Shown: piece after piece, positions 43,851 through 52,321 of the stretch | Position numbering within the stretch: position 1 is the first letter of the stretch | How the letters are laid out: every line of letters starts with the position of its first letter | DNA from: Paraglaciecola marina | GTDB taxonomy: Bacteria; Pseudomonadota; Gammaproteobacteria; Enterobacterales; Alteromonadaceae | Assembly (NCBI RefSeq): GCF_004360155.1 | Contig: NZ_SAIS01000016.1 | Location: forward strand, 34,731-98,730 | Length of the DNA stretch: 64,000 bases | Direction of reading: 5' to 3' | Program-made: the position numbers and the translations under genes | Notes under the pieces: model-generated | Database searches by the model: none | The model's input: only the letters and a program-made list of their open reading frames with translations | Told to the model about the DNA's origin: nothing

Positions 43851-45692
43851 ATGTTTGCATTTTTTGAACGGTTAACTAATCCGTTTCCGGCAGCTCATCC
43901 AGAGCAACCACCTCAAACCATTTTCGCTTTTTGTCGTTATTATACTCAAGGCATGTGGCCAGTTATTTTTTGTGTATCGTTTTTATCAGCCGCTATTGCA
44001 GCCCTTGAAGTCTCTCTATTTGGTTTTTTAGGCCAGTTAGTTGACTGGCTAGCAGCAAGCGACAGAGACACCTTTATTGAAACAGAAAAGGGTAATTTGA
44101 TTTGGATGGGGCTGTTGGTGCTCCTTGTATTGCCTACTTTGGTTATTACTCAATCTTTATTATCGCATCAAGGTTTGATGGGAAATTTCCCTATGAAAAT
44201 TCGCTGGCAGGCGCACAGATATGTAATAGGACAAAGCTTAGGTTTTTTTCAAAATGAATTTGCAGGAAGAGTGGCAACTAAAGTCATGCAGACTGCGCTG
44301 GCTGTCCGTGAAACTGTAATGAAAACCTTAGATATTTTGGTTTATGTCAGTGTTTATTTCATCAGTATAGTGTTTTTGGTATTTACTGCAGATTGGCGCT
44401 TAAGCGCACCATTGATTGTTTGGTTTTTCGTATATGTGGTGATTTTACGCACCTTGATACCAAGGCTTAAGTGTGTCTCTCAAAAGCAGGCAGATGCACG
44501 TTCTATGATGACCGGAAGGATTGTGGATAGTTATACTAATATCACCACAGTTAAGTTGTTTGCTCATACCAGTCGCGAGGCTGAATATGCTAAAGAAGGT
44601 ATGTTAGGTTTTTTGAAAAGTGTTTATCCACAAATGCGACTCGTAACTGTGTTGTATGCTTGTGTTTGGTTTAGTAATGCCTTGTTGGTCTTTAGTATAA
44701 GTGCTTTGGCCATTTACTTGTGGATGTTAGAGCTGGTTACTCCAGGTGAAATTGCGATAACTGTTAGTTTATGTCTAAGACTTAATGGTATGTCTCAGTG
44801 GGTTATGTGGGAAGTCTCATCACTGTTTGAAAATATCGGCACTGTACAAGACGGTATTAATAGTTTGTCTGTGCCTGTAGCGGTGAAAGATATTCCCGAT
44901 GCAAAGCCACTTAAAATGAAAGGCGGCGAAATTCATTTTGATATGGTTAACTTTGGTTACCAAGGTGCTAATGACTTACCCATAAGTGTATTTAAAGATT
45001 TAGATATTAGAATTAAAGCAGGAGAAAAAGTGGGCTTGGTTGGGCGCTCAGGCGCTGGTAAATCAACGTTAGTGAACCTGTTGTTACGCTTTTACGATAT
45101 TCAAAGTGGCAGTATTAAAATTGATGGTCAGGATATTAGCCAACTACAACAAGAAACCTTACGAGCAAACATCAGTATGGTGACGCAAGATACCTCGCTA
45201 CTTCATCGTTCTGTGAGAGATAATATATTGTATGGTCGTTTAGACGCGAGCGAAGAGGATATGCTCAAGGCCGCTGAACAAGCTGAGTCACATGAATTCA
45301 TCCAAAACTTAACGGATTTACAAGGCAGGGTAGGTTATGACGCCCATGTTGGTGAGCGTGGTGTTAAATTATCTGGTGGTCAGCGTCAACGTATCGCCAT
45401 AGCTAGAGTTATGTTGAAAGATGCCCCAATTCTTATTTTGGATGAAGCAACCTCAGCACTTGATTCAGAAGTAGAGGTGGCGATTCAACAGTGCCTAGAT
45501 AAGGTAATGGAAAATAAAACTGTGTTGGCTATTGCCCATAGGTTATCGACTATTGCTCAAATGGATAGGCTTTTAGTGTTGGATGAAGGGCGTATAGTCG
45601 AGCAAGGTTCACATAATGAATTAATTGCTAAAAAAGGAATTTATGCCAAGTTATGGGAGCACCAAACCGGTGGCTTTATTGGAATTGACTAA
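43851..45692 (+). CDS. ABC exporter, fused permease and ATPase
   Basis: A 613-residue half-transporter. Six membrane segments occupy roughly residues 30-320, followed by an ATPase domain with Walker A GRSGAGKSTL, Q-loop MVTQDTSLLHRSV, signature LSGGQRQRIAIAR, Walker B PILILDEATSALD and the switch IAHRLSTIAQ. It should work as a homodimer or with a partner not in the window. It resembles multidrug/lipid exporters; the substrate is unknown. An RluA-like gene begins 35 bp downstream. Confidence 0.93.
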   Translation: MFAFFERLTNPFPAAHPEQPPQTIFAFCRYYTQGMWPVIFCVSFLSAAIAALEVSLFGFLGQLVDWLAASDRDTFIETEKGNLIWMGLLVLLVLPTLVITQSLLSHQGLMGNFPMKIRWQAHRYVIGQSLGFFQNEFAGRVATKVMQTALAVRETVMKTLDILVYVSVYFISIVFLVFTADWRLSAPLIVWFFVYVVILRTLIPRLKCVSQKQADARSMMTGRIVDSYTNITTVKLFAHTSREAEYAKEGMLGFLKSVYPQMRLVTVLYACVWFSNALLVFSISALAIYLWMLELVTPGEIAITVSLCLRLNGMSQWVMWEVSSLFENIGTVQDGINSLSVPVAVKDIPDAKPLKMKGGEIHFDMVNFGYQGANDLPISVFKDLDIRIKAGEKVGLVGRSGAGKSTLVNLLLRFYDIQSGSIKIDGQDISQLQQETLRANISMVTQDTSLLHRSVRDNILYGRLDASEEDMLKAAEQAESHEFIQNLTDLQGRVGYDAHVGERGVKLSGGQRQRIAIARVMLKDAPILILDEATSALDSEVEVAIQQCLDKVMENKTVLAIAHRLSTIAQMDRLLVLDEGRIVEQGSHNELIAKKGIYAKLWEHQTGGFIGID

Positions 45693-45727
45693 AAAAGTTA
45701 GCTATCGATGGTGGAGAGCAAGCTGGT

Positions 45728-46402
45728 TTGGATAAAAATATCATTGATAATTTTGTGGCTCCTCCTTGCTCTGAAAAAATTGAAATTTTGTATGAAGATG
45801 AGTACATGTTAGTTATCAATAAACCGAGTGGTTTGTTGAGTTTGTCTGGTAAAAACCCTAAAAATAAAGATTCTGTTCATTATCGCTTAGTTAAAGATTA
45901 TCCAACGGTCACCTTAGCTCATCGTTTGGATTTTGGGACCTCAGGTGTCATGTTATTAGCTAAAAATAAACAAGTTAACGCCAAGTTGACTCAGCAATTT
46001 CAAGCTCGCTCGGTCAATAAAGGTTATGAGTCAATTTTAGCGGGGCATTTGCGCAATGAAGAAGGCGTGATTGATTTACCTATTGCAAAAGATGCGGCCT
46101 TGTTTCCAAGGCTAAAAATTTGCAATCAAGAAGGGAAGGAGGCTAGATCTAAATACAAGGTTCTTGAAAGGTTAACCGGGCCATCAAGAACTAGAGTGAA
46201 ATTTACCCCTTTGACGGGGCGAACACATCAATTAAGACTTCATAGCCAGGCTATTGGGCATCCCATTTTAGGGTGTGATTTGTATGGCTCAGTTGAGACT
46301 CAAGGTTTAGCTTCAAGGCTGTTGCTTCATGCTTTGGATATCACAATTAAACACCCGCACTCTCAGAAGTTAATTACATTTACCAGCCCAAGTCCCTTCT
46401 GA
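45728..46402 (+). CDS. RluA-family pseudouridine synthase (second copy type)
   Basis: A 224-residue pseudouridine synthase with AHRLDFGTSG (catalytic Asp68 region), INKPSGLLSLSGK and GRTHQLRLHSQAIGHPILG. It is a paralogue of the gene at 388-1044, with similar length and no S4 domain; its RNA target is not known and I do not assign a symbol. The start is a TTG at 45728 with GGAGAG upstream. It follows the ABC exporter gene on the same strand. Confidence 0.88.
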   Translation: MDKNIIDNFVAPPCSEKIEILYEDEYMLVINKPSGLLSLSGKNPKNKDSVHYRLVKDYPTVTLAHRLDFGTSGVMLLAKNKQVNAKLTQQFQARSVNKGYESILAGHLRNEEGVIDLPIAKDAALFPRLKICNQEGKEARSKYKVLERLTGPSRTRVKFTPLTGRTHQLRLHSQAIGHPILGCDLYGSVETQGLASRLLLHALDITIKHPHSQKLITFTSPSPF

Positions 46403-46412
46403 ATAGCCAAGA

Positions 46413-47114
46413 TTAAATATTTAACAATGCTGCTATTAAGCCTATTAGACCACCAAATACGCCGCCCCAAACCACTAGCCAGCCTAGGTGCTGTTTAATC
46501 ATTCCTTGCACTATGTCTTTGACAATTGCTGGTGTTAATTCATTCAATCTTTGCGTAACAACTGTCGCAATGTTCTGTTGTATATTTTGTTGTGTGTCAG
46601 ATTGCGTTAGGTGTGCCTGTAATAAATCTTTAAAATTATCTGATTGAGTGATTTTCACAACAGCCTCTGACATTTTTTCTACAAAGGGTTGGCGCATTGG
46701 CTCTAATGCTTCAGTACCGCCAAACATTCCTAGCATTTGCCCAAAAGAGGACGCTTGCACTACTTCTATTAATGAGTCGAAGGTTGGTGATAAATCAATT
46801 TTTGCAATGATTGGCGATAGATTTATATCACTTGCTCCTTTATTAGTGGTAAACCGCTCAATGTTAGATTGTGTAAAAAACTCAGTCATAATCAAATTAT
46901 GAATACTCTGCTTAAATTCTTCAAAGCGATTAGGGATAACACCAGAGCCATACAAGCCAGGTACTTTTTCAAATAACATATGTACCGCTAGCCAATTGGT
47001 TATTGCCCCAGATAGAGCAAAGATACCTATGTTTTTTAATAAGCTGTAATTGGTGAAAATTCCCACTAGCAGTATAGATAATGCTACCAAATTAGTTATT
47101 AAGCTTTTATTCAA
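46413..47114 (-). CDS. DUF445 family membrane protein
   Basis: A 233-residue protein with two N-terminal membrane helices (LITNLVALSILLVGIFTNYS and IGIFALSGAITNWLAVHMLF) and one near the C-terminus (WGGVFGGLIGLIAALLNI). The motif GAITNWLAVHMLFEKVPGLYGSG is the DUF445 signature. I start at a TTG (47112-47114, MNKSLITNL) with GGAG eight bases upstream; the frame is open to 47159. Its function is unknown. It converges on the RluA-like gene with 10 bp between stops. Confidence 0.85.
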   Translation of the reverse strand: MNKSLITNLVALSILLVGIFTNYSLLKNIGIFALSGAITNWLAVHMLFEKVPGLYGSGVIPNRFEEFKQSIHNLIMTEFFTQSNIERFTTNKGASDINLSPIIAKIDLSPTFDSLIEVVQASSFGQMLGMFGGTEALEPMRQPFVEKMSEAVVKITQSDNFKDLLQAHLTQSDTQQNIQQNIATVVTQRLNELTPAIVKDIVQGMIKQHLGWLVVWGGVFGGLIGLIAALLNI

Positions 47115-47266
47115 AATACAGACTCCTTTGAAATGAAAGATTATTAATTGAGAAAACAAAAAACGGAAAGGTTTATATCAATTAAAATATTTGTGTCAAC
47201 GAAAAGATTAACTGAACTTACTTAATCGAACCCAACCTATAGAAAACCTGCAACTAGGTGTTTGAA

Positions 47267-47734
47267 TTAAATACCCTTGTTAAGTTGGCTTAGTTTAAAC
47301 ATAGTGTGGGCATTAATAATTAAAAATAAGGATTCTACCAAAACCCCTCCAATTGAAAATACTAGGTAGTTATGAGTTAACCAGCATAATGTTCCCATTG
47401 ACATGAAAAGGCGTAACTTTATACCGTGCATTCTAAATACCGCTAGTGTGCCAAAGGTAGTCGCTATTACAGGTAGCATATGCACCAAACTTTCCATGTT
47501 AGGTATGGCTAGTAACCAAGCTACAAATATAAATCCGTACATCACTTTTAAGCTATTAGTTCTGCTGGATGCATAATTTCTAAGGCTACCTAAAAATGCC
47601 ATTAACGCCCCTGGCCATTGACCTAGCATTAAAAAATGCACTGTCATAAAAAGTGTAAAAACAGTTAAAAAATAACGTAATTTTTGGTCGTCCTTTTGAA
47701 AGAAAGCACTGACGCCAATGCATAGTGCTACCAA
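47267..47734 (-). CDS. YgjV family inner-membrane protein
   Basis: A 155-residue or longer membrane protein of the YgjV family, with LGQWPGALMAFLGSLRN, LPVIATTFGTLAVFRMHGIK and CWLTHNYLVFSIGGVLVES matching the E. coli protein. The TTG at 47732-47734 is the only ordinary start codon, but the conserved N-terminus of the family extends upstream: FWQDPVAQSIGL continues in frame to an ATT at 47792-47794, with a stop further up. So the real start may be a rare ATT or ATC. Function is unknown. Confidence 0.8.
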   Translation of the reverse strand: MVALCIGVSAFFQKDDQKLRYFLTVFTLFMTVHFLMLGQWPGALMAFLGSLRNYASSRTNSLKVMYGFIFVAWLLAIPNMESLVHMLPVIATTFGTLAVFRMHGIKLRLFMSMGTLCWLTHNYLVFSIGGVLVESLFLIINAHTMFKLSQLNKGI

Positions 47735-47956
47735 TCCTATACTTTGTGCGACAGGATCTTGCCAAAATAAATGGTTTAATGAATCGATTATAATGATGAG
47801 AAAATAAACCTAGAGAGAACTTGATACGCTATTGTAAGCTTTTTGAAGGTGATGTAATTTTAAATTCACTAAAATTTAAGTTATTGATTAAACTGCACTG
47901 CGTTTAGTTTTTTGTGGTTAATTTTACTTCTCGTTAAGTTAGGTTGCTTTTTCTTC

Positions 47957-47984
47957 TTGAATCCCCTTCGTCAATAAGTATAAT
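47957..47984 (+). promoter_or_regulatory. Promoter for the tRNA-Trp transcript
   Basis: TTGAAT and TATAAT are 16 bp apart and followed by the GC-rich string ACGCCACCC, typical of growth-rate-controlled stable RNA promoters. It lies 120 bp upstream of the tRNA. The remaining 47735-48104 holds no gene I can support. Confidence 0.6.
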
Positions 47985-48104
47985 ACGCCACCCTCCCGTT
48001 TGTGATTCTAAATTTTTCCTGAAAAAATCTATGTTTCAACAAAGGTAGTGTGACTAAAATTTGTGTTGCCGCTAAGTGAATTTGCGGTAAGACATGAATA
48101 TTTT

Positions 48105-48181
48105 AGGGGTGTAGTTCCAATTGGTAGAACGGCGGTCTCCAAAACCGACGGTTGGGGGTTCGAATCCCTCCACCCCTGCCA
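48105..48181 (+). tRNA. tRNA-Trp (CCA anticodon)
   Basis: The sequence folds as a tRNA: acceptor AGGGGTG pairs with CACCCCT, the anticodon loop CTCCAAA carries CCA, the T loop is GTTCGAATC, and CCA is encoded at the 3' end. It is closely similar to E. coli tRNA-Trp and, as in many gammaproteobacteria, stands just upstream of secE-nusG. Confidence 0.97.
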
Positions 48182-48237
48182 TATAAGTGCAAATACAATC
48201 GTAAGTTTTAGGTTGTAAATTAAAAAATAGTTGTAGA

Positions 48238-48360
48238 GGTGGAGGGTGAGAACTCCCACGGGTTTGACAAGTCGTATGGAACGATTTGAACCGCGCCAGC
48301 GCCGCTTGCGGTCAGTTACAGGGATGTAACTGAGATCATTCCTTCACTCCTGCCATTTTT
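48238..48360 (+). repeat. Structured repeat-like element ending in a copy of the tRNA tail
   Basis: Between tRNA-Trp and secE is a GC-rich 118-bp module with several nested stems: GGGAG-type start with CTCCC at 48254, GGAACGAT paired with ATCATTCC, ACCGC with GCGGT, and a perfect CAGTTACA/TGTAACTG hairpin. It starts with GGTGGAGGG, complementary to CCCTCCACC in the tRNA's 3' part, and ends with CTCCTGCCA then TTTTT, nearly repeating the tRNA end CCCCTGCCA. It codes for nothing visible. It could be a processed RNA, a terminator complex or a mobile tRNA-associated repeat. Confidence 0.45.
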
Positions 48361-48435
48361 AACACGTACAAGTTGTTGAATTAGATAAGCCTACTTGGGA
48401 AAAACAAGTAAGGCATAACAGAATTAGGGTTTAGC

Positions 48436-48813
48436 ATGAGCGAAAATACAGAAAGCAGTTCCAATTCTCTAGATATGTTGAAGTGGCTGTTGGTCTTCGG
48501 TTTGTTGGCTGGCGTTGTTGCTTTCAACCATTTCTTTCCAGAGCTTTCGGTGCTGTATATTGCACTTGTAGCTGTTGCCGGCGTCGGTATCGCAGGGTTT
48601 ATTGCTTCAACAACTGTTAAAGGTAGTACTTTCTTAGCTTTTGCGAAAGACTCTCGTACAGAAGTAAGAAAGGTTGTTTGGCCAACTCGCCAAGAAACCA
48701 CTACAACAACTATGATAGTGTTGGCAGCAACTGTTGTTATGTCTCTCATTTTATGGGGATTAGACGGGATTATTGTTGAAGTTGTCTCCTTTATAACCGG
48801 ATTAGGAATTTAA
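48436..48813 (+). CDS. secE: Preprotein translocase subunit SecE
   Basis: SecE, the small stabilising subunit of the SecYEG channel. The 125-residue protein has three membrane helices as in E. coli, with FLAFAKDSRTEVRKVVWPTR, the conserved amphipathic segment, before the last one. It lies 3 bp upstream of nusG, the usual pair. Confidence 0.96.
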   Translation: MSENTESSSNSLDMLKWLLVFGLLAGVVAFNHFFPELSVLYIALVAVAGVGIAGFIASTTVKGSTFLAFAKDSRTEVRKVVWPTRQETTTTTMIVLAATVVMSLILWGLDGIIVEVVSFITGLGI

Positions 48814-48816
48814 ACT

Positions 48817-49353
48817 ATGTCAGACAAAAAATGGTACGTGGTTCAAGCGTTTTCTGGTTACGAAGGCCGTGTTCAAAAAACATTACTTGAACATATTAAA
48901 ATGCATGAAATGGAAGACTCTTTTGGTGAGATTTTAGTACCAACTGAGGAAGTTGTTGAAATGCGTGCGGGACAACAACGTAAAAGTGAACGTAAGTTTT
49001 TCCCAGGCTACGTATTGGTACAAATGGATATGAATGAAGACTCATGGCATTTGGTTAAAAGTGTTCCTCGTGTGCTAGGCTTTATCGGTGGAACGTCTGA
49101 CCGACCTGCACCAATCACAACTAAAGAAGCGAACGCTATTCTTAACCGTCTTGAAGAAGGCGTGGATAAGCCAAAACCAAAAACATTATTCGAGCCAGGC
49201 GAAGTGGTACGTGTTACCGATGGTCCATTTGCAGACTTCAATGGTGTAGTGGAAGAAGTCGACTACGAAAAAAGCCGCTTGAAAGTATCTGTTTTGATCT
49301 TTGGCCGTTCAACTCCGGTAGAGCTAGAGTTTGGACAGGTAGAGAAAGGCTAA
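48817..49353 (+). CDS. nusG: Transcription elongation/termination factor NusG
   Basis: A 178-residue NusG, which links RNA polymerase to Rho and to the ribosome. [20 protein letters not shown] begins the NGN domain, [11 protein letters not shown] and [11 protein letters not shown] are conserved, and the C-terminal KOW domain starts at [20 protein letters not shown]. It ends the secE-nusG unit at a terminator. Confidence 0.97.
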   Translation: MSDKKWYVVQAFSGYEGRVQKTLLEHIKMHEMEDSFGEILVPTEEVVEMRAGQQRKSERKFFPGYVLVQMDMNEDSWHLVKSVPRVLGFIGGTSDRPAPITTKEANAILNRLEEGVDKPKPKTLFEPGEVVRVTDGPFADFNGVVEEVDYEKSRLKVSVLIFGRSTPVELEFGQVEKG

Positions 49354-49392
49354 CGTTAGATTCTTTAAGTGCTCAGCCAGATGTTAAAAGTA

Positions 49393-49418
49393 AAAAAGGA
49401 TGCTATGGCATCCTTTTT
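49393..49418 (+). terminator. Rho-independent terminator after nusG
   Basis: AAAAAGGATGC and GCATCCTTTTT flank the four-base loop TATG, 40 bp after the nusG stop. It separates secE-nusG from the ribosomal protein operon. Confidence 0.9.
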
Positions 49419-49470
49419 AGTTTGTGGTCTTTAAGTAAACATAAATATTTAAATTCTATATCATTTAACC

Positions 49471-49499
49471 TTGCGCCTGTTTAAAACTTCATCTATAAT
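49471..49499 (+). promoter_or_regulatory. Promoter of the rplK operon
   Basis: TTGCGC and TATAAT are 17 bp apart, followed by GCGCGACC, a GC-rich discriminator typical of stringently controlled ribosomal protein promoters. It lies about 90 bp upstream of rplK. Confidence 0.75.
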
Positions 49500-49589
49500 G
49501 CGCGACCCGATTTTATTGAAAGGGAAGCCGTTAGAGTGAGCATTCTCAATGTTTACAAGGCGTTATACCCAAATTAGAGAGTATTAATC

Positions 49590-50018
49590 ATGGCGAAAAA
49601 AGTCACTGGCTTAATTAAGCTACAAGTAGCGGCAGGTGCTGCTAACCCAAGTCCACCAGTTGGTCCTGCACTAGGTCAACACGGTGTTAATATCATGGAA
49701 TTCTGTAAAGCGTTTAACGCAAAAACAGAATCTCAAGAAAAAGGCGCTCCAGTACCAGTAGAGATTACTGTTTACGAAGATCGTTCTTTTACCTTCGAAA
49801 CTAAAACTCCACCTGCATCTTACTTGCTTAAGAAAGCTGCTGGTATTAAGAGTGGTTCTGGCCGTCCTAACACTGAGAAAGTGGGTAAAGTGACACGCGC
49901 GCAATTAGAAGATATTGCTAAAGCGAAAGAACCTGATTTGACTGCAGCAAGTTTAGATGCAGCAGTAAACACCATCGCTGGCTCTGCACGCAGCATGGGC
50001 TTGGTAGTAGAGGGATAA
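49590..50018 (+). CDS. rplK: 50S ribosomal protein L11
   Basis: The 142-residue L11 binds 23S rRNA at the GTPase-associated centre and is needed for RelA activation. [20 protein letters not shown] and [20 protein letters not shown] are the conserved N-terminal blocks; the RNA-binding domain follows. It lies 3 bp upstream of rplA. Confidence 0.98.
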   Translation: MAKKVTGLIKLQVAAGAANPSPPVGPALGQHGVNIMEFCKAFNAKTESQEKGAPVPVEITVYEDRSFTFETKTPPASYLLKKAAGIKSGSGRPNTEKVGKVTRAQLEDIAKAKEPDLTAASLDAAVNTIAGSARSMGLVVEG

Positions 50019-50021
50019 GAC

Positions 50022-50717
50022 ATGGCTAAATTATCAAAAAAAGCTCGCCTAATTGCCGAGAAAGTAGATTCAACTAAAGAATACGAATTTAACGAAGCGG
50101 TTACTTTGTTAAAAGAATTAGCGACGGCTAAATTTGCTGAAAGCATTGATGTTTCAATCAATCTTGGCATAGACGCTAAAAAATCTGATCAAAACGTTCG
50201 TGGTGCTACTGTATTACCAAATGGTACAGGTAAAGACGTACGTGTTGCTGTTTTCACTCAAGGTGCAAACGCTGAAGCTGCTAAAGAAGCGGGTGCTGAT
50301 ATCGTTGGTATGGACGATTTAGCTGCTCAAGTGAAAAAAGGCGAAATGGACTTTGACGTTGTTGTTGCTTCTCCTGATGCAATGCGCGTTGTTGGTCAAT
50401 TAGGTCAAATATTAGGTCCACGTGGACTTATGCCTAACCCTAAAACGGGTACGGTTACTCCAGATGTAGCGACAGCAGTTAAAAATGCTAAAGCTGGTCA
50501 GGTTCGTTATCGTAACGACAAAAACGGTATTATCCATGCAAGCATTGGTAAAATCGCTTTTGAAGCAAATCAAATTCAAGAAAACCTAGCAGCATTATTA
50601 GAAGCGCTTAACAAAGCTAAGCCTTCTTCAGCTAAAGGTACTTACATCAAGAAAGTAAGTCTTAGCACAACTATGGGTGCAGGTGTTTCTGTAGACCAAG
50701 CTTCTTTAGGCGCTTAA
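50022..50717 (+). CDS. rplA: 50S ribosomal protein L1
   Basis: The 231-residue L1 forms the mobile stalk at the E site and, in E. coli, represses its own operon by binding the rplK leader. [20 protein letters not shown] and [20 protein letters not shown] are the family signatures. It is the second gene of the rplKA pair. Confidence 0.98.
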   Translation: MAKLSKKARLIAEKVDSTKEYEFNEAVTLLKELATAKFAESIDVSINLGIDAKKSDQNVRGATVLPNGTGKDVRVAVFTQGANAEAAKEAGADIVGMDDLAAQVKKGEMDFDVVVASPDAMRVVGQLGQILGPRGLMPNPKTGTVTPDVATAVKNAKAGQVRYRNDKNGIIHASIGKIAFEANQIQENLAALLEALNKAKPSSAKGTYIKKVSLSTTMGAGVSVDQASLGA

Positions 50718-51097
50718 GCTTAATTAGTTTGGTTTCGGCAAGTAATCAATGTTGATTATTTGTTTCTCTGTAAAGGTTATGGGTTGGAGTCTGAGTTAGG
50801 CTTGTTGCAAGATAAGTTTAACCACAGACTCCCGTCCTAGACCGCAGGCGTAAGTTGGTGGATGAAGTAAGAGAGCATTCGCCTAGATTGTAATTTTTAT
50901 ATTACACATCGCAAACAACTTACTTAAAAAACGAGCCTGCGCAGACGGTGGTTTCGACTCAGACTCTCTGGGATTAACGAACACCGTAGAGCGGTGGATT
51001 TACCTAGGTTAACCCCTTAGTAATGATATCAATCTGTGAATCCTGAAGCGGATATTTCATAAAGAAATGAAGTTTCAGACTTTAAGAGGTGAACTCA
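50718..51097 (+). promoter_or_regulatory. rplJ leader with L10-type regulatory structure
   Basis: The 380-bp gap before rplJ has no gene. It opens with a short palindrome (TAATCAA/TTGATTA, 50743-50758) that may end some rplKA transcripts. CGTCCTAGACCGCAGGCG near 50840 and GCCTGCGCAGACGGTGG near 50933 can pair over a long loop, which resembles the autoregulatory leader bound by L10-L7/L12 in proteobacteria. AGAGGTGA just before the rplJ start is the ribosome site that such a leader would control. Confidence 0.65.
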
Positions 51098-51616
51098 GTG
51101 GCATTAGGCTTAGCAGCAAAAAAAGAGATCGTAGCAGAAATTAACGATGTTGCGTCTCGAGCTCTATCTGTTGCCGTCGCTGAATACCGTGGCATGGAAG
51201 TAGCAGAATTAACTGACCTTCGTGTTAAAGCACGTGAGCAAGGTGTTTACTTACGAGTAGTTCGTAACACTTTAGCAAAACGCGCTCTAGCTGATAGTAA
51301 GTTTTCTGATATGGACAGTGCGTTAACTGGTCAATTGATTTATGGTTTTTCTATTGAAGCACCTGGTGGTGCTGCTCGTCTTTTTAAAGACTATGCAAAA
51401 ACTAATGACAAGCTAAACGTAACTGCACTTTCTATTGGCAGTGGTTTATTGGGTCCAGAAAAACTGGATGCAGTAGCGTCACTACCTACCCGCGACGAAG
51501 CGTTGGCAAAATTACTTGCTACCTTCAAAGCACCTGCCGAGAAATTCGTTCGTACTATCAACGAAGTTCCAGGCAAATTTGTGCGTGTATTGGCGGCGAT
51601 CAAAGACGAAAAATAG
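51098..51616 (+). CDS. rplJ: 50S ribosomal protein L10
   Basis: L10 is the base of the L7/L12 stalk. The product has [34 protein letters not shown] and [14 protein letters not shown], matching E. coli L10. I start at the GTG at 51098 ([10 protein letters not shown]), because AGAGGTGA lies a few bases upstream and L10 proteins begin MAL; the frame is open from a GTG at 51089. It is co-transcribed with rplL. Confidence 0.96.
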   Translation: MALGLAAKKEIVAEINDVASRALSVAVAEYRGMEVAELTDLRVKAREQGVYLRVVRNTLAKRALADSKFSDMDSALTGQLIYGFSIEAPGGAARLFKDYAKTNDKLNVTALSIGSGLLGPEKLDAVASLPTRDEALAKLLATFKAPAEKFVRTINEVPGKFVRVLAAIKDEK

Positions 51617-51669
51617 TTTTCGTTTTTGTACATTTAAATTTTTAACATTAAACCCAGGAGTTTAGAGAA

Positions 51670-52041
51670 ATGGCTCTAACTAAAGATGATATTTTAAACG
51701 CTATTGCTGAAATGCCAGTAATGGAACTAGTTGAACTAATTGAAGCGGCTGAAGAAAAATTCAACGTTTCTGCTGCTGCAGCTGTTGCTGTTGCCGGTCC
51801 TGCTGTTGCTGCTGAAGCTGCTGCAGAACAAACTGAATTTGATGTTGTTATGACATCTTTCGGTGGTAACAAAGTTGCTGTAATCAAAGCTGTACGTGGC
51901 GCAACTGGTCTAGGTCTTAAAGAAGCTAAAGAAGTAGTTGAATCTGCTCCTAAAGCTATCAAAGAAGGCGTATCGAAAGAAGAAGCTGAAGAACTTAAGA
52001 AGACGCTTGAAGAAGCTGGCGCTGAAGTTGAGCTTAAATAA
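51670..52041 (+). CDS. rplL: 50S ribosomal protein L7/L12
   Basis: A 123-residue acidic stalk protein: N-terminal dimerisation segment [20 protein letters not shown], an Ala-rich hinge (about residues 35-55) and the globular factor-binding domain with [27 protein letters not shown] lies upstream. It ends shortly before an attenuator-like hairpin. Confidence 0.98.
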   Translation: MALTKDDILNAIAEMPVMELVELIEAAEEKFNVSAAAAVAVAGPAVAAEAAAEQTEFDVVMTSFGGNKVAVIKAVRGATGLGLKEAKEVVESAPKAIKEGVSKEEAEELKKTLEEAGAEVELK

Positions 52042-52077
52042 TCTGCCTAAACACAGATTGTTAGCCTGAAATGGCAT

Positions 52078-52109
52078 AGGCTGGTGACTTTTTAGTCACC
52101 AGCCTTTTT
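52078..52109 (+). terminator. Attenuator-type terminator between rplL and rpoB
   Basis: AGGCTGGTGACT and AGTCACCAGCCT flank TTTT and run into a T stretch. In E. coli a partial terminator at this place lowers rpoBC expression relative to rplJL; the position and form here fit that role. Confidence 0.85.
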
Positions 52110-52321
52110 GCGCTGTAGGATTTGGTATTTTCATCCTTTTATATGGATCCTAGTAATAAAGTGCAAAATGTATTTTAAATCTAATAAAACCAATAAGTTA
52201 AGTAAGCCTCTTAATGAATTTGGAAAAGATTTGAAGTACAAACTTAAAGGATAGCGGAAGTTTGTTTAATGAGTGCACTCCTTAAACAAGTTGGGTCAAA
52301 AATCGGCAGGCTGAGGAACCC

